Assembly (NCBI GenBank): GCA_030037185.1
Contig: JASHRR010000958.1
Coordinates: forward strand, 1 to 11,476
DNA length: 11,476 bases
Direction of reading: 5' to 3'
From: Xanthobacteraceae bacterium
Lineage (GTDB): Bacteria; Pseudomonadota; Alphaproteobacteria; Rhizobiales; Xanthobacteraceae
Shown: positions 1-7,871 of the stretch, piece by piece
Numbering within the stretch: position 1 is the stretch's first letter
How the letters are laid out: each line of letters opens with the position of its first letter
The notes under the pieces: generated by a model
The model's database searches: none
The model's input: the letters and a program-made list of their open reading frames with translations, nothing else
Told to the model about the DNA's origin: nothing
Translations under genes and position numbers: made by a program

Positions 1-744
1 CTCAGGGCCTGGCGTAGCAACAGCGCCCCGGCTGCTGAATCGGCAAGACAGCGGAAGGGAGCAAATCGCCTATGGCGGCTTTCGATGACCGACGCATCCC
101 GCACGGGGAACACACGATTGCGCCGCCGAGCAAAGACACTGCCAGTTGGCAAGTCGGAACTGCGAGTGCGGCGCACCCACGTGAGCGCTGCTTCGCCGCA
201 TCGGGTGAAAGGTATGGCCGGGCAGTCCCCTCCGGTGCTTACTGGTTACAGCATAACCAAATTCTGATCGACGGAGACGCAAAAAGCGCGTCGCTTATAT
301 CGGACGGATTTCAGTTGGCGCGTCGGTGCTCGCAAGCGCGCGACACCGTCCCGTTCGCGCAGGCCCGTTGACCTCGTGCATGCCTTCTGCAACCGCGTCT
401 CGCGCATGTTCACCGCGGTTCCAGAGACGTTTCGACGGTCAATCGCCGGGGGCGCGCGATCGCGACCCCGCATGTGTGATGTGTGTGAGGTTTTCCGACG
501 CCGGCGGCGACGAACATTCCGGCACGCACGGCGGCCGCTCGCGGCACCGACGTGCGTCGTCGATCAATGCTGGTGGGCCAGCCTGCCGCGGCGCCATGCA
601 AGGCCGCAGCGTGCAGCCGGTGAGGGGTGGCGGTCAGCGGATCGCCTGCCACCGCGACGCCTTACGCCGATGCTTGAACGCGCTATCCTGGTGCTCCACT
701 AGCGCCACAACTTAAAACGGTTACGCTCATCGTCCTGCGAACGT

Positions 745-787
745 GGTCCCGATTTCCCGCGGCAATTGGGGACGGGAGATCGGGACC
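745..787. repeat. Strong 15-bp inverted repeat (stem-loop)
   Basis: The left arm at 745-759 (GGTCCCGATTTCCCG) pairs with the right arm at 773-787 (CGGGAGATCGGGACC) over all 15 positions, with a single G-U pair (754 with 778), around a 13-base loop. On the plus strand it is followed by TTGCTCT, which is only weakly T-rich. It could be a terminator for a transcript from the left, the end of a small mobile element, or a structured RNA. The pairing is seen directly; the role is unknown. Confidence 0.6.
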
Positions 788-911
788 TTGCTCTCATAAT
801 GGAGAGCGGTTGCACGGCGAGCCCCAGTTGTATTGTCTGCCACCGATGTTACGTCGATGGCCCGGAGTCGAGCGATCGCCTGAAAGTCACGCTGAATTTG
901 TCTCAGCCCTG

Positions 912-921
912 ACATATATGT
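912..921. promoter_or_regulatory. Perfect 10-base AT-rich palindrome
   Basis: ACATATATGT is a perfect palindrome inside otherwise GC-rich DNA about 300 bases upstream of the LuxR-type regulator. It may be an operator for a dimeric regulator, but one short palindrome could occur by chance, so the regulatory reading is speculative. Confidence 0.15.
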
Positions 922-1221
922 GGCTTTGGGCCCTGTACACGCTACTCCCAAATGGGATACGTTTTTAAACATTGCGAATGTTTTGCGGGTGGGGATCAAT
1001 GTGGCAACCGAAATCCGACAAGGCGCTCGTGCATCCGGGCGCTGGAAGCGCTGCTTTAGACGCGACGACAATCGGCCCGTTTGTTGCCTCAATTGAGGCG
1101 ATCCGCGAAACGGCAACGGCGCCTGCGCGATGCCGGCGGGTAATCGATGAGATTGCCGAGAGTTCGGAGACTTTACGGCGGTCGTTACTGCGCACACGCC
1201 CTAACGATCATGCGGCGGGCG

Positions 1222-2334
1222 ATGACGCTGGTCGCTGAAGACCTCATCGACAAGGTATATGAGGCTGCCGTTGTTCCCGAGCTTTGGGACACGGTGCTTG
1301 ACAATATCGCTTCTCGGGTCGGTTCGGTCGGAGGGCTGCTATTCGCGGCCAATTCGCAAGGTACGGCCTGGGTCGGATCCTCAATCATAGCGCCGCTTTA
1401 TGCCGACTTCATCAAGGACGGGTTTGCGGCCAGGAACCCGCGCCCTCAGCGCGCGATCGACAGAAACCATGCCGGTTTCGTGGGGGATCATGATCTATTT
1501 ACTCGGGAGGAAATGGATCGGGATCCCGCCTACGCATACATGCGCAGCAAAGGTGTGGGCTGGTGCGCCGGAACGATAGTCCAGGCGCCGAGTGGTGACC
1601 TGGTCGTTTTCAGCTGGGAGCGCTGGTTCAAGGACGGGCCCTTCAGTGCCGAGACAATCGCTTCGCTCGATCCATTGCGTCCGCATCTTGCTCGCGCGGC
1701 CCTGATATCCGGCAGACTGGGGTTGGTGAGAGCGCGCGCTGCTGCCGAGGCATTGGCTCTGATCGGCTTGCCAGCCGCAATTCTTTCCCGCTCCCATCGG
1801 CTGGTGGCCGCGAACGAGCTGCTGGAGAGGCTCATCCCGCAGGTGGTGCAGGACCGTCGATCACGGATCGGCCTGGTGGACCGCCGGGCAGATACGATGC
1901 TCGGGCAGGCATTGTTGCAGCTGCAGAGTCACGCCTGTGGGCAGGTGCATTCGATTCCAATCGCGGCCACGCCGGAGCGGCCGGCATCCATCGTTCACGT
2001 TGTTCCGGTGCGAGGTGCAGCAAACGAGATATTCACGGCTGCATCCTGCGTGCTGGTCATTACGGCCGTTGCGCATCCGGAGATCGTATCGACGCAAGTC
2101 ATTCAAGGCTTGTTCGATCTCACGCCAGCGGAAGCCAAGGTCGCTCGCGGTATTGCCGCCGGAAGGACTGTCGATGACTTGGCAAACGAGGCCGGCCTTG
2201 CTGCCGGAACCGTTAGGTACCAATTGAAATCAGTGTTCAGCAAGACGGGGGTCTCGCGCCAGGCCGAACTCGTCGGCATCTTGGTCGGAAGCGCCTTGAA
2301 ATCAGGGGGCAGCATTCGGGCGGATATGGCGTGA
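1222..2334 (+). CDS. LuxR-type helix-turn-helix transcriptional regulator
   Basis: A 370-residue regulator whose last ~75 residues form a LuxR/FixJ-type DNA-binding domain. Residues about 298-357 hold the four-helix pattern: FDLTPAEAKVARGIAAG, then TVDDLANEAGLAAGTVRYQL as scaffold and recognition helices, then VFSKTGVSRQAELV. The N-terminal ~290 residues resemble the large sensor-like region common in Bradyrhizobium regulators that begin with a 'LIDxVYEAAVVPELWDxVL' pattern (residues 8-27). No receiver domain or autoinducer-binding motif is visible, so the signal is unknown. The frame is open from 1147, with ATGs at 1147, 1210 and 1222. I prefer 1222 because family similarity begins just after it, although no upstream Shine-Dalgarno is strong. 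It stands alone, with a terminator-like hairpin 37 bases after its stop. Regulator class is confident; targets are unknown. Confidence 0.85.
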   Translation: MTLVAEDLIDKVYEAAVVPELWDTVLDNIASRVGSVGGLLFAANSQGTAWVGSSIIAPLYADFIKDGFAARNPRPQRAIDRNHAGFVGDHDLFTREEMDRDPAYAYMRSKGVGWCAGTIVQAPSGDLVVFSWERWFKDGPFSAETIASLDPLRPHLARAALISGRLGLVRARAAAEALALIGLPAAILSRSHRLVAANELLERLIPQVVQDRRSRIGLVDRRADTMLGQALLQLQSHACGQVHSIPIAATPERPASIVHVVPVRGAANEIFTAASCVLVITAVAHPEIVSTQVIQGLFDLTPAEAKVARGIAAGRTVDDLANEAGLAAGTVRYQLKSVFSKTGVSRQAELVGILVGSALKSGGSIRADMA

Positions 2335-2371
2335 GCCGTTGGAGAGCTCAAAATCAGGTTGCATGAACTAC

Positions 2372-2406
2372 CTCCACCCAAACGCAGGCGCTCTGGGTGG
2401 AGTTTC
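2372..2406 (+). terminator. Probable intrinsic terminator after the LuxR-type gene
   Basis: CTCCACCC at 2372-2379 pairs perfectly with GGGTGGAG at 2395-2402 around a 15-base loop, and the stem is followed directly by TTTCTT. It begins 37 bases after the regulator's stop codon and in the same orientation, so it fits a Rho-independent terminator with a short, imperfect T-tract. Confidence 0.6.
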
Positions 2407-2820
2407 TTGGCCTCGCAGCCAATGGCCGGTCCCCGGCCAAATGGGTGGCACTCGCCCGGACGCGACGCTCTGTCTCCGGGGGCCTGCCGTTTTCGCTCTC
2501 CAACCAGCGTCTTGCGCTTTGCCGGAGGCACTATCCAAAAGGACAGCGCCCTGCCTGTGGGAGGTGCCGCCTTGGCTGTCAAACTGGGCGTCCCTGGCTG
2601 GAGCGCTGGGGCGCAGTTGCGGTAGAAAAGACGAGCGGGTTGAAGCAAATCGGCTTGGCGGAGCCAGAGGAAGCTGACAGCGGGCCGTTGAGACGGCTTT
2701 GTGCTTTGCACCCCAATAAAGCGCCGATTGGTCGAACGCCGCGATCGAGCGATCGCCGTTCCGCGGTCGCGATCAATGGTTTAAGGTCGACGTCCGCAAC
2801 GATGCTGAAGGAGCAACGAC
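2407..2820. other. Spacer upstream of the aldolase gene
   Basis: The frames open here (for example the plus-strand 143-codon frame ending at 2828) show no motif and have no ribosome binding site. The stretch probably carries the promoter of the gene at 2821, but I see no convincing -35/-10 pair. The palindrome at 2741-2756 is its only notable structure. Confidence 0.45.
2741..2756. promoter_or_regulatory. Perfect inverted repeat upstream of the aldolase gene
   Basis: GCGATCG and CGATCGC form a perfect 7-base inverted repeat with a 2-base centre, 64 bases before the aldolase start. The symmetry and position fit an operator for a dimeric regulator. GCGATCGC-like words are common in GC-rich genomes, so chance is a real alternative. 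Confidence 0.25.
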
Positions 2821-3762
2821 ATGGCTGAAGGCGTTCGAAAGAGATATTGGCAGCTTGCGCAGGTCTCCGTCGCGCTGGCGCTCGGTCTGACGGCGCAGGC
2901 CGGGTCGCTGTCCGCACAGGAGGTGAGGCACCTCAATCCGGTGATCGAAAAGCTCGCGGCCGGTAAGCCCTTCATCGGTTTTCAGACCGGTGACCTGTCG
3001 ATGCAGAATGCCCGCACGCTGGCACGTGCCGATATCGACTACGTGTATGTCGAGATGGAGCACGGGCCGATGGACTTTGCCGGGCTGCATCAGTTCACGC
3101 TCGGCATGATCGACAAGGCGGCGATTCTCAAGAAGGGCAACCTCCAGCCGAACGTGGCGATCTTCGCCCGCTTTCCTCCCTACGGGCGCGAAGAGGCGCA
3201 GTGGTTCGTCAAGCAGGCACTCGACATCGGCTTGATGGGCGTTATCTTCAACGGCATCGACAATGCGGAGCAGGCGCTGCTGGCGGTGCGGAACATGCGT
3301 TACCCGCAACGCCGGAACGCCAAGTACCCGGATCCGCCGGGTCTGCGCGGCTACGCGCCGGGGCTTGCGGTCTGGTCGTGGGGCGTTTCCGCCGCCGAAT
3401 ATGAGCGGCGGGCGGACCTATGGCCGCTTAATCCCGACGGTGATCTGTTGGCCGTCATGATGATCGAGACCACCGAGGGCCTAAGGAACGCTGACGCAAT
3501 CGCGGCGGTGCCGGGGGTCGGCGCGATTTTCGTCGGTGCCGGCGGAGACCTTCACCAGTATCTGGGGGTCGAGGCGAATGCGCCGGAAGTGGAGGACGCC
3601 TTCCAGACGATCCTGAAGGCCTGCCTTGCCCGAAATGTCGCCTGCGGCATCACAGCCCTGAGCGGGCCGGATATTGCGAGGCGGCTTGCCCAGGGGTGGA
3701 AGATGATCCGCACCACCAACCCAGCTTTAGCCCAATGGCGGGCATCTACGGGCGGCCGGTAA
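2821..3762 (+). CDS. Exported HpcH/HpaI-family aldolase / citrate lyase-like protein
   Basis: A 313-residue member of the HpcH/HpaI aldolase family, whose characterised members are metal-dependent enzymes that cleave 2-keto-3-deoxy acids into pyruvate and an aldehyde. The residues that align by motif with the HpaI active site are all present: His81 in VEMEHGP, Arg117 in FARFPP, Glu216 in MIETTEG and Asp243 in GAGGDLHQ (the last two are the metal ligands). The unusual part is the N-terminus: two basic residues near position 7, a hydrophobic core at about residues 12-28 and a plausible cleavage after SLSA (residue 32), suggesting export to the periplasm, whereas the studied enzymes are cytosolic. 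The ATG follows AAGGAG (2808-2813) by 7 bases, a strong start. It is a stand-alone gene. The family is confident; substrate and direction of reaction are not known. Confidence 0.88.
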   Translation: MAEGVRKRYWQLAQVSVALALGLTAQAGSLSAQEVRHLNPVIEKLAAGKPFIGFQTGDLSMQNARTLARADIDYVYVEMEHGPMDFAGLHQFTLGMIDKAAILKKGNLQPNVAIFARFPPYGREEAQWFVKQALDIGLMGVIFNGIDNAEQALLAVRNMRYPQRRNAKYPDPPGLRGYAPGLAVWSWGVSAAEYERRADLWPLNPDGDLLAVMMIETTEGLRNADAIAAVPGVGAIFVGAGGDLHQYLGVEANAPEVEDAFQTILKACLARNVACGITALSGPDIARRLAQGWKMIRTTNPALAQWRASTGGR

Positions 3763-4232
3763 CGTCCGGGGCTTGCCGGTCGCTGGGCGTGGCCGGACGG
3801 ATCTGGCTGCGGTGGCCGGCCAGAACGGGCCAGCCAATGAAAGTCGAGGCGATCGTGGCCTTGGTGGAACGCACCGCCCCGCAAGGGGCTCTCGGTGTCG
3901 ACGACGCCGGTCAGGCGACGCCATCGGACCGCCATGCAATGCACAAACTCCGGTTGTCCCGACAGGTGCTTCTCCAATCGAAGATCCGGGACGCACCGCG
4001 ACGCGCTCGGACTTGATAAATGCTCCTGCAGTTGACCCGGATTCCAGGGACTAGACCTCTGATACCAATATCGCCCGTCACCGCGATGTTCGGGAATCGC
4101 GCCGGCCGGCAAGCTTTGCGGCCGTGCCGATGAACTCGGCGGTTTTCCGGGCGCATCGACGATCTCGCGTCATCTGCGGCATCACGCCTTGCAGGAGACG
4201 GACGGCCGGGCGGCGGGCCTGCGATCGCCGCG
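3763..4232. other. Gene-free stretch after the aldolase gene
   Basis: Open frames of up to 186 codons (minus strand, 4112 to 3552) run through here and into the aldolase gene, but none has a ribosome binding site or a recognisable motif. The surrounding DNA contains a decayed gene immediately to the right, so this may also be old debris too eroded to identify. Confidence 0.4.
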
Positions 4233-4971
4233 TCACAGATTGTTCCGCAGATATTCGATCACGAAGTCGTAGTCGTTGACGGAGCTGAAATTGATCTTGT
4301 CGTCGAGCGCTCCGTTCTTCAACGCGATTGTCCGCTTGGCCCCAAAACCGCAGGTGATGCGTTTGATCTTCGCTTTGACCGCGTCGGTTCCGGCGACCTG
4401 TTGCAAATGTCGCGCACCGCGGAAAGCGCGCTGTCGCAGGAGCCCGAGCGCTGTAGTGCAGCTGGCATTCGGCGCCGCGGCCCGGTCGATTTTCACCGAG
4501 GAGTCGGTGCCGCAGGCCTTGTTGATCTGCCGTATTCTTGGCGAGCACTGTTTCCTACAGCGCCTTGATCTGTCCAAGCTTCAACGATTGCCCAAGAACA
4601 TGCAATAAATCGCCGATCTTGGCTTCAATGCGTGTCGACGATGGCCGGCCGCGATGGGGCTATCAGCGTCAATCTCGACGACCAGCGTGCGGCCATCGAG
4701 AGCGATGGATGTGTGCCCCGTTGCTCGGATGACGACGCGCTCCATGTTTGTCGCAACCGCCTCCCGAACCAAGGGCGTCGGCCGCTATACCCTTGAGCAC
4801 GATACCGACGACAGCCACGGCATCTGCCATTGTCGCCCACGCCTGCGAATTGTCCGCCAGCGACGGTGCCTCCAAATTGATCACAAGCGCCGTACCGAAG
4901 CCCCGGCTAAGTTGCCGGCCGAGCGCGGTCGCCTTGTCGGCGGCCGTGATTTGGTCGCAGCCGGTATCCAA
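4233..4971 (-). pseudogene. Decayed conserved hypothetical gene, several frameshifts and a stop
   Basis: One ancestral protein can be followed along the minus strand only by changing frame. From 4971 one frame reads about 65 residues (TAADKATALGRQLSRGFG through VVGIVLKGIAADAL). Near 4772 it jumps to VREAVATNMERVVIRATG and TLVVEIDADSP. From 4620 another frame reads KIGDLLHVLGQSLKLGQ and meets a TAG at 4557-4555, continuing as ETVLAKN. Then comes INKACGTDSSVKID, then CDSALSAVRDICNRSPE in a third frame (4438-4388), and finally the earlier frame again to the stop at 4233 (KAKIKRITCGFG, then INFSSVNDYDFVIEYL). I recall this as the pattern of a conserved hypothetical protein of Bradyrhizobium-like bacteria, with no function known to me. 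It has at least five frameshifts and one nonsense codon, so it is not functional. The original start is unclear; a stop in frame lies just upstream, near 5001. Confidence 0.7.
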
Positions 4972-5129
4972 TGGTTTAGCAACCGGCGCCGAAGAGGGTC
5001 AACGATCTCCCAATTGAACATCCGAAGGCGCGCACTAATTTAATTTACTCTGGCTCGCGGTCTGCGGCGATAAACCGGAAACGCGGCCGAGCAGTGTTGG
5101 CAGCGTTTCTGTTGAGATAGGAGCGCATT

Positions 5130-5456
5130 ATGGCGGCTACCGTGCTGCTCCAAATCACGATCGATCATGAGATCATCATCGCCTGGGCGCAACGCAGGCG
5201 AGCGCTCCCGTCGACCTATGAGGGGGACGAGCGTCCGTGGCCGCTAAAGTTCACCCTCGGCTCGATCGCGGCCGGACTGGTAGAAATCCGCTGGGACAAG
5301 TTCTTCGAGGAGTTCGAGAGGGCCAATCTTGCTTTCGTCTATCGAGAGGCCGGTCCGAATGGCGAGCTCGACGATTTCCACGAATTTGTCAGTCGTGCTG
5401 CCGTGCCTGAGCTAACGGAGTCCGGTAAGTTGACGATAGTCGAGCGCCCGACATAG
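5130..5456 (+). CDS. Small conserved hypothetical protein
   Basis: A 108-residue soluble protein with no signal peptide or membrane segment. The layout resembles a family of small rhizobial proteins of unknown function: a 'TIDHEIIIAWAQRR' start (residues 10-23, compare TTDHxxIRxWAExR), a middle 'EIRWDKFFEEFERANLAFVY' segment (residues 52-71, compare EISWxEFFExFDExxLAxxY) and a final 'DDFHEFVSR' (residues 81-89). Homologues are sometimes misnamed as glucan-branching enzymes; nothing here supports enzymatic function. The ATG follows TAGGAG (5118-5123) by 6 bases, a good ribosome binding site. Compared with the remembered family, the central hinge carries an unusual insertion-like 'STYEGDERPWPLKF'. 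The family resemblance is from memory and the function is unknown. Confidence 0.7.
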   Translation: MAATVLLQITIDHEIIIAWAQRRRALPSTYEGDERPWPLKFTLGSIAAGLVEIRWDKFFEEFERANLAFVYREAGPNGELDDFHEFVSRAAVPELTESGKLTIVERPT

Positions 5457-6550
5457 CCGTTGATTGGCGACGCTGCTGATTGGCGGAGCGACGTCGTCAT
5501 CAGCTAGCGGTCCAAGGCTCCAGATTGTACGTCCGGCTGTATTGACTTGCCGCTTTGACCTGCCGTCGTGTTTGTAGCGATTTCTCGGGACCGCGGGCTG
5601 CGGATCGGACACTAGAGCATGCGCGACGGATGGCTAGGTTTGTGCTCGATCGTCTCGACAAACCGGTCAAGCTTCGCTTCGACGGATCGGAGGAGATCTT
5701 CGCGCTCTCGAAAGAGCCTGCCCCTCCTGGCGCGCTTTCACTGCGGGATGACAACGGCGGGTACGTGCTGGGTATCAACACGAGTTGCCGCATCACGCTG
5801 TTTGGGCCCGGAATTCCGCGACGGTGCGGCTCAGGCGTCCGGTGGGGCCGGAAATCTCGTCCAACTCGGCCGAGCTTCTCGCCGAAATGCCATAACATTC
5901 GGGCGACGCTGTTTGATGGGGGTGGTTCGATCTGCCGCGCCGAAGGGCCGGAGGAACTCAGGTCGCGTGGCGCCGAGTTCGTCTGCGGCGTTTGCGACGA
6001 TGCGTGCCTCGGCAATTACCGGCCGACGCGGCGCATCGCAGGAATCGTCCGATCCGTCGATTTGCGTCGTGGTCGCGCGCCAATGCCCCGCTATCCGCAA
6101 CGGCTTCGATGCAGAGCGGCCTCCTCGCATGCGATCCGACTTTCGAACCCCTTGTCTTTTAGACGCTGGGCGACGTCATCGCTCTAGCGGTTTCCCGCAG
6201 GCGCGAATTATGCTCAATCATGAAGGCGGATCGATCGCGACCTTTGCGGGAAAGCGCGACGTAGCGTTCGCTGCTTGGCGCTCGCTCACCCAAGAGGTCG
6301 CGGGTTTCCCCGACACTTCATTAAGGCGGGCCGCTATTCGGCGGCGCCGCCGCAAGGGCCTATCGGCTCGCCGTATAAGTAGGGCTCGCGCCAAATGGAC
6401 AACCGATGCTAAGCGGACTTCATCGAAGCGCGTGTTGCAGCGCAGGCCGCCGACGGGGCAAGATATGGCGTCGGTCGGGACGAGCTGATCCCCGGCCGAC
6501 CGGTGTGCAAATTCCCGCTGAATTGACGGGCGATTAGAGGAAACCCCAAG
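5457..6550. other. 1.1-kb spacer with probable gene debris
   Basis: Apart from the remnant described separately, I find no gene. Long plus-strand frames (5555-6187 and 5619-6488) cross the region, but only short parts look like protein. The last part before the NHL gene reads, in one frame, as an apparent protein end (ARYGVGRDELIPGRPVCKF then a stop at about 6522), which might be a further fragment. It lies between a 6405-6407 stop and the NHL gene and cannot be identified. Confidence 0.4.
5630..6110 (+). pseudogene. Probable remnant of a DUF4908-like gene
   Basis: Beginning at an ATG at 5630, one frame reads ARFVLDRLDKPVKLRFDGSE followed by FALSKEPAPPG, LSLRDDNGGYVLGI and ITLFGPG. This alternation (coloured residues DRxxKPxxLRFDGSxExxAL, PAPxG, DDxGxxVLxI, xTLFxP) is what I remember for DUF4908-type proteins of alphaproteobacteria. 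Around 5815 the likeness moves to the next frame (PEFRDGAAQASGGAG), and near 6025-6110 short pieces (RRIAGIVRSVDL, then PAIRNGF in another frame) resemble the end of such a protein. I see no ribosome binding site and no N-terminal signal peptide, so this is likely a truncated, frameshifted remnant. The family name is from memory and uncertain. Confidence 0.35.
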
Positions 6551-7624
6551 ATGAAAATGTGCCTTCTTGTCAGAGCCAGCACGGTCACGCTGCTTGCGGT
6601 CGCGGCCGGCGCCCTTTGTACGCCCTCGTCATGGGCGCAGAGCGGCGGGCCTAAATACCAGCCGGACCTGCTGTGGCCGCAGCCGCTGCCGAACGAGTGG
6701 ACGATCGGAGGATTGGGCGGAGTCTGCACGGACGCCCAGGACCACGTGTTCATCCTCAATCGGCAGGACGCGCCGCCGGCGGATTTGAACGCCGCGCGAA
6801 TGGCTCCGCCGATCATCGAGTTCGATCCAGCCGGCAACGTCGTCAATGCGTGGGGCGATTCCAAATTGCTTGATCAACGCCTCCATAGCTGTCACGTCGA
6901 CAAGGACAACAATATATGGATCGCGGCTGCGCCGTCCGGCATGGTGCAGAAATATACTCATGACGGCAGCAAGCTGTTGCTTCAGATCGGCAAGAAAGGG
7001 GTCGTAGATTCCGACGATGGCACCATCAAGGGCAAGCCGCTGAATTCCAATGCCGCGCAGTTCTTCATGCCCTCGAGCATCGACACCGATCCGCAAAATG
7101 GCGATGTCTATGTTTCTGATGGCGAAAGCACCGGCGTCAATCGCCGCGTCGCGGTGATGGACAGCAGCGGAAAATTCCTGCGCCAATGGCAACCGGAAGG
7201 CATGGACAGCGTGCATTGCCTGACGTTGGGCCATGACGGTCTGGTATATGTCTGCAACCGGCAGCATTCCCGCATTCAGGTCTATGACAAGATGGGCGTC
7301 CTCAAACGCACGATCGAGGTTCCGTGGCAGCCCGTCACCGCGCCGGCCGACGGCAAGCCCAAGGAAACCGGGGGCTCGGTGGTAGCGCTTGCATTCTCTC
7401 CGGACCCAAACCAGAAGTACATCTTCGACATCAACCAGAACAATGCGAAGGTCGAAATCATCGATCGGGACACCGGCAAGGTGGTGTCGTCCTTCGGACG
7501 GGTCGGGCAGCTTCCGGGCGAATTCAACCAGATTCACGGCATCGCTACGGATACCAAAGGCAATATCTATCTTGCCGAGAACCGCGGCCGTCGGGTGCTC
7601 AAGTTCCATCCCGTCGCGCAGTAA
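6551..7624 (+). CDS. Secreted NHL-repeat beta-propeller protein
   Basis: A 357-residue exported protein. Residues 1-29 form a signal peptide (basic MKMCLLVR, hydrophobic core, cleavage after SSWA). The rest is built of NHL-type blades, each a hydrophobic 'xxIAxDxxGNIYxAE' strand pair followed by an 'RRVxxFDxxGK' strand: residues 88-102, 112-140, 172-213, 222-254 and 325-354. Such propellers bind ligands or proteins in the periplasm; some relatives are peptidyl-alpha-hydroxyglycine amidating lyase-like enzymes, but I cannot assign a catalytic site. There are cysteines at 59, 114, 223 and 235 of the precursor, so disulfides are possible. The ATG is preceded by AGAGGAAA at about 10 bases. A terminator hairpin lies 17 bases downstream, so the gene is probably monocistronic. 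Confidence 0.85.
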   Translation: MKMCLLVRASTVTLLAVAAGALCTPSSWAQSGGPKYQPDLLWPQPLPNEWTIGGLGGVCTDAQDHVFILNRQDAPPADLNAARMAPPIIEFDPAGNVVNAWGDSKLLDQRLHSCHVDKDNNIWIAAAPSGMVQKYTHDGSKLLLQIGKKGVVDSDDGTIKGKPLNSNAAQFFMPSSIDTDPQNGDVYVSDGESTGVNRRVAVMDSSGKFLRQWQPEGMDSVHCLTLGHDGLVYVCNRQHSRIQVYDKMGVLKRTIEVPWQPVTAPADGKPKETGGSVVALAFSPDPNQKYIFDINQNNAKVEIIDRDTGKVVSSFGRVGQLPGEFNQIHGIATDTKGNIYLAENRGRRVLKFHPVAQ

Positions 7625-7641
7625 AAAATCATTAAGAACGC

Positions 7642-7672
7642 CCAAGGAGTCGCCCGTTGCTCGGCTCCTTGG
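7642..7672 (+). terminator. Hairpin terminator after the NHL-repeat gene
   Basis: CCAAGGAGTCG (7642-7652) pairs with CGGCTCCTTGG (7662-7672), an 11-bp stem with one G-U pair and a 9-base loop, starting 17 bases after the NHL gene's stop. There is no T-tract after the stem, which weakens the intrinsic-terminator reading; it may act as a Rho-assisted terminator or a 3' end stabiliser. Confidence 0.5.
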
Positions 7673-7692
7673 TGCTCACCAGCGTCGATGTT

Positions 7693-7870
7693 GCTGCCAG
7701 GATCAAGCTTGACCCGGACCTGCTGAAGTTCTCCCCCGACGCGGTCCTTCAGGCGGATCGTGAAGCGATAGCGACGCACAACCACCGCCGGCCGCGTTCG
7801 AGAGGCAGCTGAGCCTTTTCTCAGAACACGGCATCAGCGGCCACTTACGCTTGTCGAGAACGAATACCAA
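7693..7870 (-). pseudogene. iscB: iscB N-terminal fragment (PLMP and start of RuvC-I)
   Basis: IscB is the RNA-guided nuclease encoded in IS200/IS605-like elements and is thought to be the ancestor of Cas9. Reading leftward from 7867 one frame gives VFVLDKRKWPLMPCSEKR, which contains the PLMP motif that names the IscB N-terminal domain. The next recognisable piece, LERGR, is in a second frame (7802-7788), and VVVRRYRFTIRLKDRVGG then VRVKLDPGS is in a third (7785 to 7693). These match the usual order of an IscB start up to the LDPGS that opens RuvC-I, whose usual continuation (KTTGIAL) is absent. Two frameshifts in 60 codons and loss of everything after RuvC-I make it a dead fragment. No good start codon remains; a TTG at 7870 sits where the start would be. 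Confidence 0.8.
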
Positions 7871-7871
7871 C

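Larger units (their letters stand above)
1..1221. other. Long leader region without a recognisable gene
   Basis: Several open frames cross this stretch on both strands, including one of 156 codons on the minus strand (1197 to 727) and one of 129 codons on the plus strand (326 to 715). None has a clear Shine-Dalgarno sequence, a recognisable motif or a composition that looks like protein; the predicted peptides are rich in Arg, Ser and Pro, as expected for random frames in GC-rich DNA. I see no tRNA, rRNA or CRISPR repeat. The only clear structures are the inverted repeat at 745-787 and a short palindrome at 912-921. Confidence 0.5.

Noticed and set aside
727..1197. A 156-codon minus-strand frame in the left spacer
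   Set aside because: No ribosome binding site, no recognisable motif, and it contains the strong hairpin at 745-787; long frames are expected by chance at this GC content.
3552..4112. A 186-codon minus-strand frame overlapping the end of the aldolase gene
   Set aside because: Almost half is antisense to the aldolase and the remainder matches nothing I recognise; no start signal.
6629..7645. A 338-codon minus-strand frame opposite the NHL-repeat gene
   Set aside because: It is the antisense shadow of a clear, signal-peptide-bearing protein on the plus strand and its composition is not protein-like.
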